This document shows, one piece after another, positions 9,175-17,957 of a DNA stretch of 64,000 nt. Location of the stretch: contig NZ_JAIUHR010000004.1 of assembly GCF_020165195.1 (NCBI RefSeq), positions 62,001 to 126,000 of the forward strand. Direction: 5' to 3'. Each line of letters opens with the position of its first letter. Within the stretch, counting starts at the first letter, position 1. This DNA comes from Mesorhizobium sp. CA14 (lineage in GTDB: Bacteria; Pseudomonadota; Alphaproteobacteria; Rhizobiales; Rhizobiaceae). Under the pieces are notes generated by a model. It was not told the DNA's origin and ran no database searches. It saw only the letters and a list, made by a program, of their open reading frames with translations. Position numbers and translations under genes: made by a program.

Positions 9175-10596
9175 CTACTGCTCGACGGCGTAGCACGAGA
9201 TTTTCTTGCGCTTCAGCGCATCGCAGGCTTTCCAGGCGGCGTCCTTCGAGCCGAAGCCGCCGAAGCGGGCGCGGTAGTAGGTGGTGCCGTCCTTGTCGAA
9301 GGCGAGGGTGAAGCCCGAAGCGTCAGCCAGGATCTTTGGCGCCTGCTTGGCGGTCTGATCGAGCAGCGCCTGGGCTCCCGTTTTCGTCGGCGATGACGCA
9401 ACCTGAACCACCCAGCCGGAGGGCACTGACGACGTCTTAACGGGATCGATCGCGGGTGCTGCGGGCGCCGGGTCGGCATAGGCGGTGACGACCTGGGACG
9501 AGGTGTCCTGTGACTTGGGAGCCGGCACCATGGCGGCGACCGCAACCGTCTTCACGTTCTTGACCTTGATGACAGGCTTCGTCTCTTCGGCGACCTGTTG
9601 CGTGTCGTCCTGGACGTCATCGGTCGAGGCAACGACGGTGTCGTCGGCTGCCGGCTTGGCGTCCGGCGTCGGCGCGTCGTGCTTGGGCAAGAAAACCTTG
9701 GCCAATGTCTTGGTCGGATTGTCGTTGCCCTTGGCGATGAGATCGCCGCCGCCTCGCGTCGAGGCGCGCGGCAGATAGGTGTTGATCAGAGCGGCCATCT
9801 GGTTGTCGCGGCTGCGGCCGGAAGCGCCGCCCATCACCACGGCGACGAGGCGGCGGTCGCCATCGGCGACGGAGGAGACGAGATTGTAGCCCGAAGCGCG
9901 GGTGTAGCCGGTCTTGATGCCGTCGACGCCCTTGATGCGGCCAAGCAGGCGATTGTGGCCGTTGATGCGCTGACGCCCGTAGAGGAACGAGCGCTGCGAG
10001 AAATAGCCATAATATTGCGGGTAGTGCTCGCGCAGCGCGATGCCAAGCATCGCCATGTCATGCGCCGTGGTGAACTGGCCGGGGTCGGGCAGGCCGTTGG
10101 CGTTGCGGAAGACGGTGCCGTTCATACCGAGCTGGCGCGCCTTGGCGGTCATCATGCGGGCGAAATTGTCTTCACTGCCGCCAAGCATCTCGCCAAGCGC
10201 GGTCGCTGAGTCGTTGGCAGATTTGGTCACGATCGACAGAATCGCGGTCTCGACCGGAACCGAGCCGCCGGCGCGCACGCCGAGCTTGGTCGGCGCCTCG
10301 GCGGAGGCATGCGCGGAAAACGGAACCGGGGTGCTCTTGCTGATCCTGCCCTTCGCCAGCGCTTCGAAGGTGAGGTAGAGCGTCATCATCTTGGTAAGCG
10401 AGGCGGGATAGCGCCGGCCATTGGCGTCAGCGGAGTAGAGCACCTTGCCCGTCTTGGCGTCCACGACGATGGCCGAGGATCTCGCTGCCATTGCTAACGC
10501 CACATCGGCGACGACAACCGTCATCGCGAGCGCAGCGATCATGATTGCCTTGAGGGAGAAAGATTTGGAGACCAGCCCCGACAACGCCTGACGCAC
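9175..10596 (-). CDS. D-alanyl-D-alanine carboxypeptidase with C-terminal SPOR domain
   Basis: Peptidase S11 (PBP5/6-like) enzyme that trims the terminal D-Ala of peptidoglycan stem peptides in the periplasm. N-terminal signal/anchor segment (about 15-38), catalytic SLTK at 66-69, SAN at 126-128 and KTG at 228-230. A long Pro/Asp/Val-rich linker leads to a SPOR domain in the last 75 residues or so (GWVVQVASSPTKTGAQALL ending in RKKISCYAVEQ), which targets denuded septal glycan, implying a role at division. GTG start; 473 residues. Confidence 0.92.
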   Translation of the reverse strand: MRQALSGLVSKSFSLKAIMIAALAMTVVVADVALAMAARSSAIVVDAKTGKVLYSADANGRRYPASLTKMMTLYLTFEALAKGRISKSTPVPFSAHASAEAPTKLGVRAGGSVPVETAILSIVTKSANDSATALGEMLGGSEDNFARMMTAKARQLGMNGTVFRNANGLPDPGQFTTAHDMAMLGIALREHYPQYYGYFSQRSFLYGRQRINGHNRLLGRIKGVDGIKTGYTRASGYNLVSSVADGDRRLVAVVMGGASGRSRDNQMAALINTYLPRASTRGGGDLIAKGNDNPTKTLAKVFLPKHDAPTPDAKPAADDTVVASTDDVQDDTQQVAEETKPVIKVKNVKTVAVAAMVPAPKSQDTSSQVVTAYADPAPAAPAIDPVKTSSVPSGWVVQVASSPTKTGAQALLDQTAKQAPKILADASGFTLAFDKDGTTYYRARFGGFGSKDAAWKACDALKRKKISCYAVEQ

Positions 10597-10795
10597 CGTT
10601 ACTTACCCTGAATTTTCGTTGCCCCGGAGGCGGCAAACGGAGTGCCTGCCTCGCTTCCGGCCAAGCTATCGCGCCCAGCGTTACCAATCCGTTTATGGTA
10701 ACCGCCGCGTTCACCATTTTTCGGCAAATCGAGCTTCTCTTTAATCGAATTTTACCAGCCGCCGGCGCTGAACCCCCTGCATACCAACGGGATTC

Positions 10796-10839
10796 TTGAC
10801 TTTTGTGCATCGCACAATATATTGAGGTGCATTGCACAA
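10796..10839 (+). promoter_or_regulatory. phasin promoter with two PhaR-like operators
   Basis: TTGACT (10796-10801) and TATATT (10818-10823) have a 16-base spacer. The perfect inverted repeat TTGTGC-ATC-GCACAA (10803-10817) fills this spacer, and TGCATTGCACAA (10828-10839) follows 22 bases later, just downstream of the -10. Both TGCATCGCACAA and TGCATTGCACAA fit the pattern TGCRNYGCASMA that I recall as the PhaR consensus of Bradyrhizobium. This predicts repression released when PhaR binds polyhydroxyalkanoate. Confidence 0.75.
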
Positions 10840-10884
10840 GGGCGCCCGGGGCCAAAAGGGCGTTTCAACCAAGGGAAGCATGAA

Positions 10885-11214
10885 ATGACCCAGACCTATG
10901 AGGACTTCACGAAATACGGCAAGGAGTTTGCCGACACCGGGCTGAAGAGCTTTGCCTCGCTCACCAAGGGCGCGCAGGCGATCGCCACCGAAGCCGGCGA
11001 ATACACCAAGAAGAGCTTGGAGGCCGGCAGCGCCGCTTTCGAGAAGCTGTTCTCGGCCAAGTCGATCGAAAAGGTCATCGAGATCCAGACCGATTACGCC
11101 AAGCAGAGCTATGAGAGCTTCGTGGCCGAGGCCAGCAAGATCGGCAATCTCTACGCCGAGCTCGCCAAGGAAGCCTACAAGCCGTTCGAATCGGTGGTCG
11201 CCAAGGCGAAGTAA
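10885..11214 (+). CDS. phasin family protein
   Basis: 109-residue, mostly helical, Lys/Glu/Ala-rich phasin that coats polyhydroxybutyrate granules. Seen: TYEDFTKYGKEFADTGLKSF, GAQAIATEAGEYTKKSLEAG, EKVIEIQTDYAKQSYESFVA and a C-terminal AKEAYKPFESVVAKAK, typical of the rhizobial phasin_2 type. The frame is open 63 bases upstream but the ATG after GGGAAGCATGAA is the family start. The strong promoter and PhaR-like operators upstream and a terminator downstream make it a monocistronic, granule-responsive gene. Confidence 0.92.
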   Translation: MTQTYEDFTKYGKEFADTGLKSFASLTKGAQAIATEAGEYTKKSLEAGSAAFEKLFSAKSIEKVIEIQTDYAKQSYESFVAEASKIGNLYAELAKEAYKPFESVVAKAK

Positions 11215-11260
11215 TTTCGCCCGGTCATAGCCGATACGGCCAGACGGCCTGCGAAAAGGG

Positions 11261-11290
11261 CCCGGTCGCGGAAACGCGGCCGGGTTTTTT
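11261..11290 (+). terminator. rho-independent terminator of the phasin gene
   Basis: Stem CCCGGTCGCG / CGCGGCCGGG with a GAAA tetraloop at 11261-11284, followed by six T. Lies 46 bases after the phasin stop. Confidence 0.9.
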
Positions 11291-11367
11291 CATGCGCAAT
11301 CGCAACCCGATGCGCCTTGCTGCATTCACGATTGAGAAATTCGCTGAGGTTTGCCCACCTAGCCATA

Positions 11368-11395
11368 TTGTCAGCTAAACAGAAGGGCTTAAAAT
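11368..11395 (+). promoter_or_regulatory. candidate clpS-clpA promoter
   Basis: TTGTCA and TAAAAT with a 16-base spacer, unusually AT-rich for the region. It would start transcripts near 11402, upstream of both possible clpS starts. Confidence 0.5.
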
Positions 11396-11491
11396 CGTTC
11401 ATCGAGAACCTACATGTTGAACTCGCATGGGGAATCGAAAAGGCTGGACTACGTGACGACCGGTTTGACTGCCACGGCAGACGTGGTGCGA

Positions 11492-11818
11492 ATGCAAAGT
11501 GACGGTGACCGCAACGATCCCGGTCGCGGCACCGCTGTCATCACGCGCACCAAAACCAAGACCAAGAAGCCCAGTCTCTATAGGGTCCTCATCCTGAACG
11601 ACGACTACACCCCGATGGAGTTCGTCGTTCACGTCCTGGAACGGTTTTTCCAAAAGGACCGCGAAGCTGCCACACGCATCATGCTTCATGTTCACAATCA
11701 TGGAGTGGGCGAGTGCGGCATCTACACATTCGAGGTGGCCGAGACCAAAGTGTCCCAGGTCATGGATTTCGCCCGACAGAATCAGCATCCGCTGCAATGC
11801 GTGATGGAGAAGAAGTGA
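11492..11818 (+). CDS. clpS: ATP-dependent Clp protease adaptor ClpS
   Basis: Adaptor that delivers N-degron substrates (bulky hydrophobic N-termini) to ClpAP. The core is complete: [18 protein letters not shown] (Asn-Asp pair and Met gate of the N-degron pocket), the [19 protein letters not shown] segment and [14 protein letters not shown]-terminus. An in-frame ATG at 11414 would add 26 residues; I chose the internal ATG since it gives 108 residues with the usual acidic/basic disordered N-tail, but neither start has a clear Shine-Dalgarno. clpA begins seven bases after the stop. Confidence 0.92.
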   Translation: MQSDGDRNDPGRGTAVITRTKTKTKKPSLYRVLILNDDYTPMEFVVHVLERFFQKDREAATRIMLHVHNHGVGECGIYTFEVAETKVSQVMDFARQNQHPLQCVMEKK

Positions 11819-11824
11819 GGTAAC

Positions 11825-14290
11825 ATGCCGGCTTTCTCCCAAGGCCTGGAAAAGGCGCTACATCAGGCGCTGACATTCGCCAACGAGCGGCATCATGAGT
11901 ATGCGACGCTCGAACATTTGCTGCTCGCGTTGATCGACGACACCGAGGCGGCCGCCGTCATGCGCGCCTGCAACGTCGATCTCGACGAGCTCAAGCACAC
12001 CGTTCTCACCTATATCGACACCGAGCTCGACAACCTCGTCACCGGTTATGACGAGGATTCGAAGCCGACCGCAGGTTTCCAGCGCGTCATCCAGCGCGCC
12101 GTGATCCATGTGCAGTCGTCCGGCCGCGAGGAAGTGTCTGGCGCCAATGTGCTCGTCGCCATCTTCGCCGAGCGCGAGAGCCACGCTGCCTATTTCCTGC
12201 AGGAACAGCAGATGACCCGCTACGACGCGGTCAACTACATCTCGCATGGCATCGCCAAGCGCCCGGGCGCTTCGGAATCGCGCACGCCGCGCGGCGCCGA
12301 GGACGAGCAGGGCGGCCAGAACGGCGCCGAGCCGCAGGAAGATGGCGGCAAGAAGAAGCAGCAGGACGCGCTGACGGCCTACTGCGTCAACCTCAACAAC
12401 AAGGCGCGCGCCGGCAAGATCGACCCGCTGATCGGCCGCGACAGCGAGATCAACCGCACCATCCAGGTGCTGTGCCGCCGTTCCAAGAACAACCCGCTCT
12501 ATGTCGGCGACCCCGGCGTCGGCAAGACGGCGATCGCCGAGGGACTGGCCAAGCGCATCGTCGAGGGCGACGTGCCGGAAGTGCTGCAGGACGCCACCAT
12601 CTTCGCGCTCGACATGGGCACGCTGTTGGCCGGCACCCGCTATCGCGGTGACTTCGAGGAGCGGCTGAAGCAGGTCGTCAAGGAGCTCGAGGACTATCCA
12701 GGCGCGGTGCTGTTCATCGACGAGATCCACACCGTGATCGGGGCGGGCGCCACGTCGGGCGGCGCCATGGATGCATCGAACCTTCTGAAGCCGGCGCTGT
12801 CGTCGGGCGCCATTCGCTGCATCGGCTCGACCACTTACAAGGAGTTCCGCCAGTTCTTCGAGAAGGACCGCGCGCTGGTGCGGCGCTTCCAGAAGATCGA
12901 CGTCAACGAGCCAACCATCGAGGACGCCATCGAGATCATGAAGGGCCTGAAGCCCTATTTCGAGGAGTTCCACAAGGTCCGCTACACGAGCGAGGCCATC
13001 AAGGCCTCGGTGGAGCTGTCGGCGCGCTACATCAACGACCGCAAGCTGCCGGACAAGGCGATAGACGTGATCGACGAAACCGGCGCCTCGCAGATGCTGG
13101 TGCCGGAAGCCAAGCGCAAGAAGACGATCGGCATCAAGGAGATCGAGGCGACGATCGCCACCATGGCTCGCATCCCGCCGAAGACGGTTTCGGCGGATGA
13201 TGAGAAGGTGCTGCAGGGGCTCGATATCGAGCTGAAGCGCGTCGTCTACGGCCAGGATACGGCCATCACCGCGCTGACCTCGGCGATCAAGCTGGCGCGC
13301 GCCGGCCTGCGCGAACCGGAGAAGCCGATCGGCTCCTACCTGTTCTCAGGCCCGACCGGCGTCGGCAAGACGGAAGTCGCCAAGCAGCTTGCCGCCTCGC
13401 TCGGCGTCGAGCTGATCCGCTTCGACATGTCGGAATACATGGAACGCCACACCGTCTCGCGACTGATCGGCGCGCCTCCCGGCTATGTCGGCTTCGACCA
13501 GGGCGGCCTGCTGACCGACGGCGTCGACCAGCATCCGCATTGCGTGCTGCTGCTCGACGAGGTCGAGAAGGCGCATCCGGACCTGTTCAACATCCTGTTG
13601 CAGGTGATGGACCACGGCAAGCTGACCGACCACAACGGCAAGCAGATCGACTTCCGCAACGTGATCCTGATCATGACCACCAATGCGGGCGCCTCGGACG
13701 CGCAGCGCGCGGCGATCGGCTTCGGCTCGACCAAGCGCGAGGGCGACGACGTCGAGGCGATCAACCGGCTGTTCACGCCGGAGTTCCGCAACCGCCTGGA
13801 CGCGATCATCCCGTTCGGTTCGCTGCCGGTGCCGGTTATCCATCAGGTGGTGCAGAAGTTCGTCATGCAGCTCGAGGCCCAGCTCTCCGAGCGGGGCGTC
13901 ACCTTCGACCTGTCGCCGGATGCGATCGCCTGGCTGGCCGACAAGGGCTATGACGAGCGCATGGGCGCGCGCCCGCTCGGCCGCGTCATCCAGGAGCACA
14001 TCAAGAAGCCCCTGGCCGACGAGGTGCTGTTTGGCAAGCTCAAGAAGGGCGGCACGGTGCGTGTTACCGTCGAGAAGAAGGAAACCGGCGAGTCCGGCCT
14101 GAAGCTCGAATCGCTCGCCGATGAGTCGCCCGTGCAGCCGAAGAAGGAAGAGCCGGAAGACGCGCCGAAGCCGAAAAAGGCGGTGGCCAAGAAGCCTGCG
14201 CCCAAGAAGGCAGTGGCGCAGAAACCGGAGCCGAAGGGCAAGGACGGCAACAAGCGCAGCCTTGTGCCGCAACTGCCGCGCAAGGGCTGA
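11825..14290 (+). CDS. clpA: ATP-dependent Clp protease ATP-binding subunit ClpA
   Basis: AAA+ unfoldase feeding ClpP. 821 residues: N-domain with two Clp repeats (about 1-145), first ATPase with GDPGVGKT near 228 and [15 protein letters not shown], second ATPase with GPTGVGKT near 510, and the [21 protein letters not shown]-domain. The last ~70 residues are a Lys/Pro/Ala-rich tail absent from E. coli ClpA but of the kind seen in rhizobia. GAGG precedes the ATG; clpS is immediately upstream and a strong terminator follows. Confidence 0.97.
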   Translation: MPAFSQGLEKALHQALTFANERHHEYATLEHLLLALIDDTEAAAVMRACNVDLDELKHTVLTYIDTELDNLVTGYDEDSKPTAGFQRVIQRAVIHVQSSGREEVSGANVLVAIFAERESHAAYFLQEQQMTRYDAVNYISHGIAKRPGASESRTPRGAEDEQGGQNGAEPQEDGGKKKQQDALTAYCVNLNNKARAGKIDPLIGRDSEINRTIQVLCRRSKNNPLYVGDPGVGKTAIAEGLAKRIVEGDVPEVLQDATIFALDMGTLLAGTRYRGDFEERLKQVVKELEDYPGAVLFIDEIHTVIGAGATSGGAMDASNLLKPALSSGAIRCIGSTTYKEFRQFFEKDRALVRRFQKIDVNEPTIEDAIEIMKGLKPYFEEFHKVRYTSEAIKASVELSARYINDRKLPDKAIDVIDETGASQMLVPEAKRKKTIGIKEIEATIATMARIPPKTVSADDEKVLQGLDIELKRVVYGQDTAITALTSAIKLARAGLREPEKPIGSYLFSGPTGVGKTEVAKQLAASLGVELIRFDMSEYMERHTVSRLIGAPPGYVGFDQGGLLTDGVDQHPHCVLLLDEVEKAHPDLFNILLQVMDHGKLTDHNGKQIDFRNVILIMTTNAGASDAQRAAIGFGSTKREGDDVEAINRLFTPEFRNRLDAIIPFGSLPVPVIHQVVQKFVMQLEAQLSERGVTFDLSPDAIAWLADKGYDERMGARPLGRVIQEHIKKPLADEVLFGKLKKGGTVRVTVEKKETGESGLKLESLADESPVQPKKEEPEDAPKPKKAVAKKPAPKKAVAQKPEPKGKDGNKRSLVPQLPRKG

Positions 14291-14310
14291 CAAGCTCTCG
14301 CTTGAAATAC

Positions 14311-14338
14311 AAAAGGCCCCCGTACCGGGGCCTTTTTG
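14311..14338 (+). terminator. rho-independent terminator of clpA
   Basis: Stem AAAAGGCCCC / GGGGCCTTTT with loop CGTACC, then T-rich; begins 20 bases after the clpA stop. Confidence 0.93.
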
Positions 14339-14398
14339 TTGAAGGGAGCTCCGCTTGGAAGCCGGACAAATCGTCATCCCCTCAACGGTGCGCTACGC

Positions 14399-14501
14399 TA
14401 GAGCGTTTCAACGTTTCATGGAAACGCCGAACCGCTCTATCTCTTTGTTTTTACGCAATTCCGGACGGAAAACCGCTCGCACTTTTCCTGGAATTGCTCC
14501 A
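14399..14501 (+). repeat. RIME-like rhizobial intergenic repeat
   Basis: About 100 bases from TAGAGCGTTTCA to GGAATTGCTCC, containing GTTTCATGGAAAC, the signature ACCGCTCTATCTCTTTG, and GGAAAACCGCTCGCACTTTT. I recognise this as the type of intergenic mosaic/palindromic repeat scattered through Mesorhizobium and Rhizobium genomes. It sits between the clpA terminator and the convergent HIT gene. Only one copy of this type was noticed in the window. Confidence 0.65.
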
Positions 14502-14587
14502 GGGAAAGTCGAGCATCGCCGAAGCGGACCCGAGCCGTCGGCATTCCGGATACTTGCGCAACCGCTGGCCGGCTGAGCGCCAGCCGT

Positions 14588-15016
14588 TCAGCTTGCCAGC
14601 GCCGCCCGGATTTTATCGGCGTTCTCGGCCAGCACTTCAGGCTTCTCCATCTGGCCGGAATGCGGCTTCAACGGCACACCTTCGAAGCGCGGCACGACGT
14701 GAACATGGAGATGGTAGACGGTCTGCCCAGAGGCAGATTCGTTGAACTGCATGAGGGTGACGCCGTCGGCGTCGAAGGCCTTTTTCACCGCCACGGCCAC
14801 CTTCTGGACGACCGCGAACAGCGGTCCGAACGTTGCCGGATCGGCGTCGAGGATGTTGCGCGACGGCGCCTTGGGCATCACCAGCGTGTGGCCCATGCCT
14901 TGCGGCATCACATCCATGAAGGCGACGACCGCATCGTCCTCGTAGACGCGGTGCGAAGGGATCTCGCCGCGCAGGATTTTCGCGAAGATGTTGCCGGGAT
15001 CATACGCTTCGACCAT
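14588..15016 (-). CDS. HIT family (histidine triad) protein
   Basis: 142-residue nucleotide hydrolase/transferase-fold protein (HinT-like) with the histidine triad HLHVHVVPRF and the N-terminal NIFAKILRGEIPSHRVYEDD. Family members hydrolyse purine phosphoramidates or adenylated intermediates. The open frame extends 60 bases upstream but the ATG of MVEAYDP, preceded by GGAGTG, is chosen. It is convergent with clpA across the repeat. Exact substrate unknown. Confidence 0.93.
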   Translation of the reverse strand: MVEAYDPGNIFAKILRGEIPSHRVYEDDAVVAFMDVMPQGMGHTLVMPKAPSRNILDADPATFGPLFAVVQKVAVAVKKAFDADGVTLMQFNESASGQTVYHLHVHVVPRFEGVPLKPHSGQMEKPEVLAENADKIRAALAS

Positions 15017-15349
15017 GGGGTGACACTCCCAATTGCATTCGTCGTCCGGTGTAGCGAAGCCGCCGCCGGGCGGCAAGGCGCTCAGGCGAGATCGCTAAAG
15101 CGCGTGTTAAGAAATGGATTCAGGCGATGCGCTTTAAGTCTCTGTTTTCATGCAGGTCGTTCCCCGCAAAACCGCCGCGCAGTTTTGGACGGCATGCATC
15201 AAGCCGGTATCATTCGCTTTGCCAAGACTATCGGCTGTTCTTGACGGCACGCCCAGCTATTGCATGAGCGCTGACATTTGCCGTCTGATGCGGCAAACGT
15301 GTCAGCGCTGTTCTTCATCGCAGCGGCATGGCGCGCGGGCGAGGCCCGA
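15017..15349. other. intergenic region with no gene found
   Basis: Between the HIT gene and the COG3146 gene. Contains the palindromic repeat at 15096-15199; no open frame with a credible start was found in the remainder. Confidence 0.6.
15096..15199. repeat. interspersed palindromic repeat, copy 1
   Basis: TAAAGCGC (15096-15103) pairs with GCGCTTTA (15129-15136); then a second dyad ATGCAGGTCGTTC...CAAAACCGC / CAGTTTTGGACGGCATGCAT (15150-15199). The second half aligns with 50952-51002 (shared ATGCA, GTCGTTC, CAAAAC and TTTTG blocks), so it is an interspersed family. Such elements are common in Mesorhizobium intergenic DNA. Confidence 0.65.
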
Positions 15350-16564
15350 CTATTCCTCGAGGTCCTTGCGGAAGGGCGTGTGTTCTTCGAGATATTCGCC
15401 CATGCGTTCGACCTCGCGCCGCTCGCGCCTAAGATAGTCGGCGACGGCATTGCGCAAACCGGAATGCGAAATGTAGTGCGCCGAATGCATGGTCACCGGC
15501 CGGTAGCCGCGCGCCAGCTTGTGCTCGCCCTGCGCGCCTGCCTCCACCACCTTGAGCTTGCGCTCGATGGCGAAATCGATCGCCTGATGGTAGCAGACCT
15601 CGAAATGCAGGAAGGGGTGATCCTCGATGCAGCCCCAGTTGCGGCCGTAGAGCGCGTCGGAGCCGATGAAGTTGATGGCGCCGGCAATGTAGCGGCCGTT
15701 CCGCTTCGCCATTACCAAAAGAATGTCGTCGGCCATACGCTCGCCGATCAGCGAGAAGAACTGCCGGTTGAGATAGGGCCGGCCCCATTTGCGGCCGCCG
15801 GTATCCATGTAGAAAGTGTAGAAATCGTCCCAGGCGCGCTCGGTGATGTCCTTGCCGGTCAGCCAGTCGATCGAGATGCCGTCGACCAGCGCCTCGCGGC
15901 GCTCCTTCTTCATCGCCTTGCGCTTGCGCGAGGCGAGCGTGGCGAGGAAGTCGTCATAGGTCGAAAAGCCGTCGTTGAAAAAATGGAACTGCTGGTCGGT
16001 GCGATGCAGGAAGCCCGCCGCTTCCAGCGTCGCGACGTCGGACTCTGTGGCGAAGGTGACATGCGCGGAAGAGACGCCGAGCTTGTCGGTCACGAGTTTG
16101 AGGCCTTCGGCGAGGCCGGCCTTCACGGCGCCTTCATTCTCGCCTTTGCTGACCAGCAGGCGAGGGCCGGTGACCGGCGTGAAGGGCACCGAGCATTGCA
16201 GTTTGGGATAATAGCGCCCGCCGGCGCGCTCGAAGGCGTCCGACCAGCCATGGTCGAAGACATATTCGCCCTGGCTGTGCGATTTGAGATAACAAGGGAC
16301 GGCGCCGAGAAGCCTGCCCTGCGCGGTTTCCAACCGCAGGTGATGACCCTGCCAGCCGGTGCGCCGGACAGCGCAGCCGGAGTCTTCCAGAGCGCTTAGA
16401 AAAGCGAATGAAACCAGCGGGTTGTAGCCGTTTCCTTGGTCACCACGTGTGGTACCGGCGAAGTCACCCCATTCCTCGCAGGTGAACGCGCCGATACCTG
16501 CCGCGACGCGGATCGCATAGTCCGCGTTCGCTGCCCGTCCATCGTCATCGTCGCCTTGATCCAT
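15350..16564 (-). CDS. COG3146 (DUF482) GNAT/FemAB-like protein
   Basis: 404-residue cytosolic protein of the family annotated as a putative peptidoglycan biosynthesis or GNAT-like acyltransferase. Recognised by VPCYLKSHSQGEYVFDHGWSDA near residue 90-115, ASRKRKAMKKERREAL in the middle, and RNWGCIEDHPFLHFEVCYHQ with GAQGEHKLARGYRP later. Conserved across proteobacteria but no reaction is established to my knowledge. Stands alone; a short gap separates it from the GDPD gene. Confidence 0.85.
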   Translation of the reverse strand: MDQGDDDDGRAANADYAIRVAAGIGAFTCEEWGDFAGTTRGDQGNGYNPLVSFAFLSALEDSGCAVRRTGWQGHHLRLETAQGRLLGAVPCYLKSHSQGEYVFDHGWSDAFERAGGRYYPKLQCSVPFTPVTGPRLLVSKGENEGAVKAGLAEGLKLVTDKLGVSSAHVTFATESDVATLEAAGFLHRTDQQFHFFNDGFSTYDDFLATLASRKRKAMKKERREALVDGISIDWLTGKDITERAWDDFYTFYMDTGGRKWGRPYLNRQFFSLIGERMADDILLVMAKRNGRYIAGAINFIGSDALYGRNWGCIEDHPFLHFEVCYHQAIDFAIERKLKVVEAGAQGEHKLARGYRPVTMHSAHYISHSGLRNAVADYLRRERREVERMGEYLEEHTPFRKDLEE

Positions 16565-16617
16565 GGGGCTTATTTAAGCGTCACCCAGGCGTCTACAAGT
16601 CACGTTTCAGGCATTCC

Positions 16618-17346
16618 TCAGGCGACCTTCACCAGATCAGGCTCAAAGCCCTCGAAGGTCATCTGATCGGCATATTTGAAGGTGAGGTCGACCGCCGGCT
16701 GGTCGTGCACCGTCCAGGTGATGACGGGCATTTTCAGCTTTTCGCGCACGAAGCTGACGAAGGGGTTCGGCAGGTCGCCGGCGGCGTAGGAGGTGAAGGC
16801 GAGGTCGTGCGCGAGCATGGCGAAATGCGCTTCGATCAGCTGGTTGTCCCTGCCATAGGCGGTTAGCCCGCCAGGGATGCCCGGCGCATCCTTGGCGAAG
16901 TCGCGGATCAGCCAGTGGTCGAACGACATGATCGCCACCTTGCCCTTGTAGCGCTTGAGCAGCCGGCCGACGCTTGCCACCAGCCCCGTGTCGTGACCGG
17001 GAATGCCTTTCAGCTCGACCACCAGCGGCACGCGGCCGTCGATCAGGTCGAGCGCCTCCTCGAGCGTCGGGACGTGGTCTTTGGTGCCGCCGATCCTGAG
17101 CGTCGCCAGCTCGGCCGCGGTGCGTTGCCAGACGAACCCATCCTGGCCGGTGAGGCGTTTCAGGTCGCCGTCATGGATGACGACCGGGACGCCGTCGGAC
17201 GAAATATGGACGTCGCATTCGATGGCGTAGCCGCGCTCGGCCGCCGCGGCGAAGGCCGACAGCGTGTTCTCCCAGCGGGTCTTGTTCATGTCGTGGAAGC
17301 CGCGATGCGCGACAGGTCGCGCGATCAGCCAGGACAGATCGGTCAT
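16618..17346 (-). CDS. glycerophosphodiester phosphodiesterase family protein
   Basis: 242-residue TIM-barrel enzyme hydrolysing glycerophosphodiesters to glycerol-3-phosphate and an alcohol. Visible: ARPVAHRGFHDMNKTRWENT with the catalytic HRG, ECDVHISSDGVPVVIHDGDL with the metal-binding Glu/Asp and catalytic His, and VVELKG. No signal peptide, so cytosolic. The ATG at 17346 has a GAGG seven bases ahead; a GTG at 17358 that overlaps the ridA stop (GTGA) is an alternative. Forms an operon with the upstream RidA gene. Confidence 0.92.
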   Translation of the reverse strand: MTDLSWLIARPVAHRGFHDMNKTRWENTLSAFAAAAERGYAIECDVHISSDGVPVVIHDGDLKRLTGQDGFVWQRTAAELATLRIGGTKDHVPTLEEALDLIDGRVPLVVELKGIPGHDTGLVASVGRLLKRYKGKVAIMSFDHWLIRDFAKDAPGIPGGLTAYGRDNQLIEAHFAMLAHDLAFTSYAAGDLPNPFVSFVREKLKMPVITWTVHDQPAVDLTFKYADQMTFEGFEPDLVKVA

Positions 17347-17354
17347 GTTAAGCC

Positions 17355-17819
17355 TCACTCGACTTCGAAGATCGCTTCGATCTCGACCGCGGCGTTGAGC
17401 GGCAGCGAGGCGGTGCCGACGGCGGAGCGGGCGTGCTTGCCGCGCTCGCCAAGTACCGCGACCAGGAAGTCGGAGGCGCCGTTGGCGACCAGATGCTGCT
17501 CGACGAAATCAGGCGCGGAGGCGACGAAGACGGTGATCTTGACCAAGCGGCGGATCTTTTCGAGATCGCCGAGCGCCGCCTTGGCCTGCGCCAGGATGTT
17601 GATGGCGCAGAATTTCGCGCCTTCCTTGCCAGCGGCGGTGTCGATGTCGCGGCCAAGCAACCCGCTTGCCTGCAGCTTGCCGTCCTTCAGCGGCAGCTGG
17701 CCGGCAGTAAAGAGCGTGTTGCCGGCGCGGCAATAGGGCACGTAGTTGGCGGCGGGCGCGGCGGCGGCCGGAAGGGTGACGCCAAGATCGCTTAGCCGCT
17801 TTTCGATTGTTTCGCTCAT
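17355..17819 (-). CDS. RidA family (YjgF/UK114) enamine/imine deaminase-like protein
   Basis: 154 residues, of the longer RidA subfamily. RidA proteins hydrolyse reactive 2-aminoacrylate-type imines generated by PLP enzymes. The substrate-anchoring Arg is present in KHARSAVGTASLPLNAAVEI, and the AGQLPLKDGK and NILAQAKAALGDLEKI segments are typical. First gene of a two-gene operon with the GDPD. Subfamily substrate cannot be fixed by sequence. Confidence 0.9.
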   Translation of the reverse strand: MSETIEKRLSDLGVTLPAAAAPAANYVPYCRAGNTLFTAGQLPLKDGKLQASGLLGRDIDTAAGKEGAKFCAINILAQAKAALGDLEKIRRLVKITVFVASAPDFVEQHLVANGASDFLVAVLGERGKHARSAVGTASLPLNAAVEIEAIFEVE

Positions 17820-17957
17820 TGGTTTTCCCTATTGCTGGAAGACGCCGCGTTGGCCGGGCCGAAATTGCTATTTTTGCCTCGCTTCCGCCACGACTTTTTT
17901 TAAGCTGGACCATCTTTCCCTGCGGCCTGCCCACAGCCGCGACGACCGGAGCAACGC

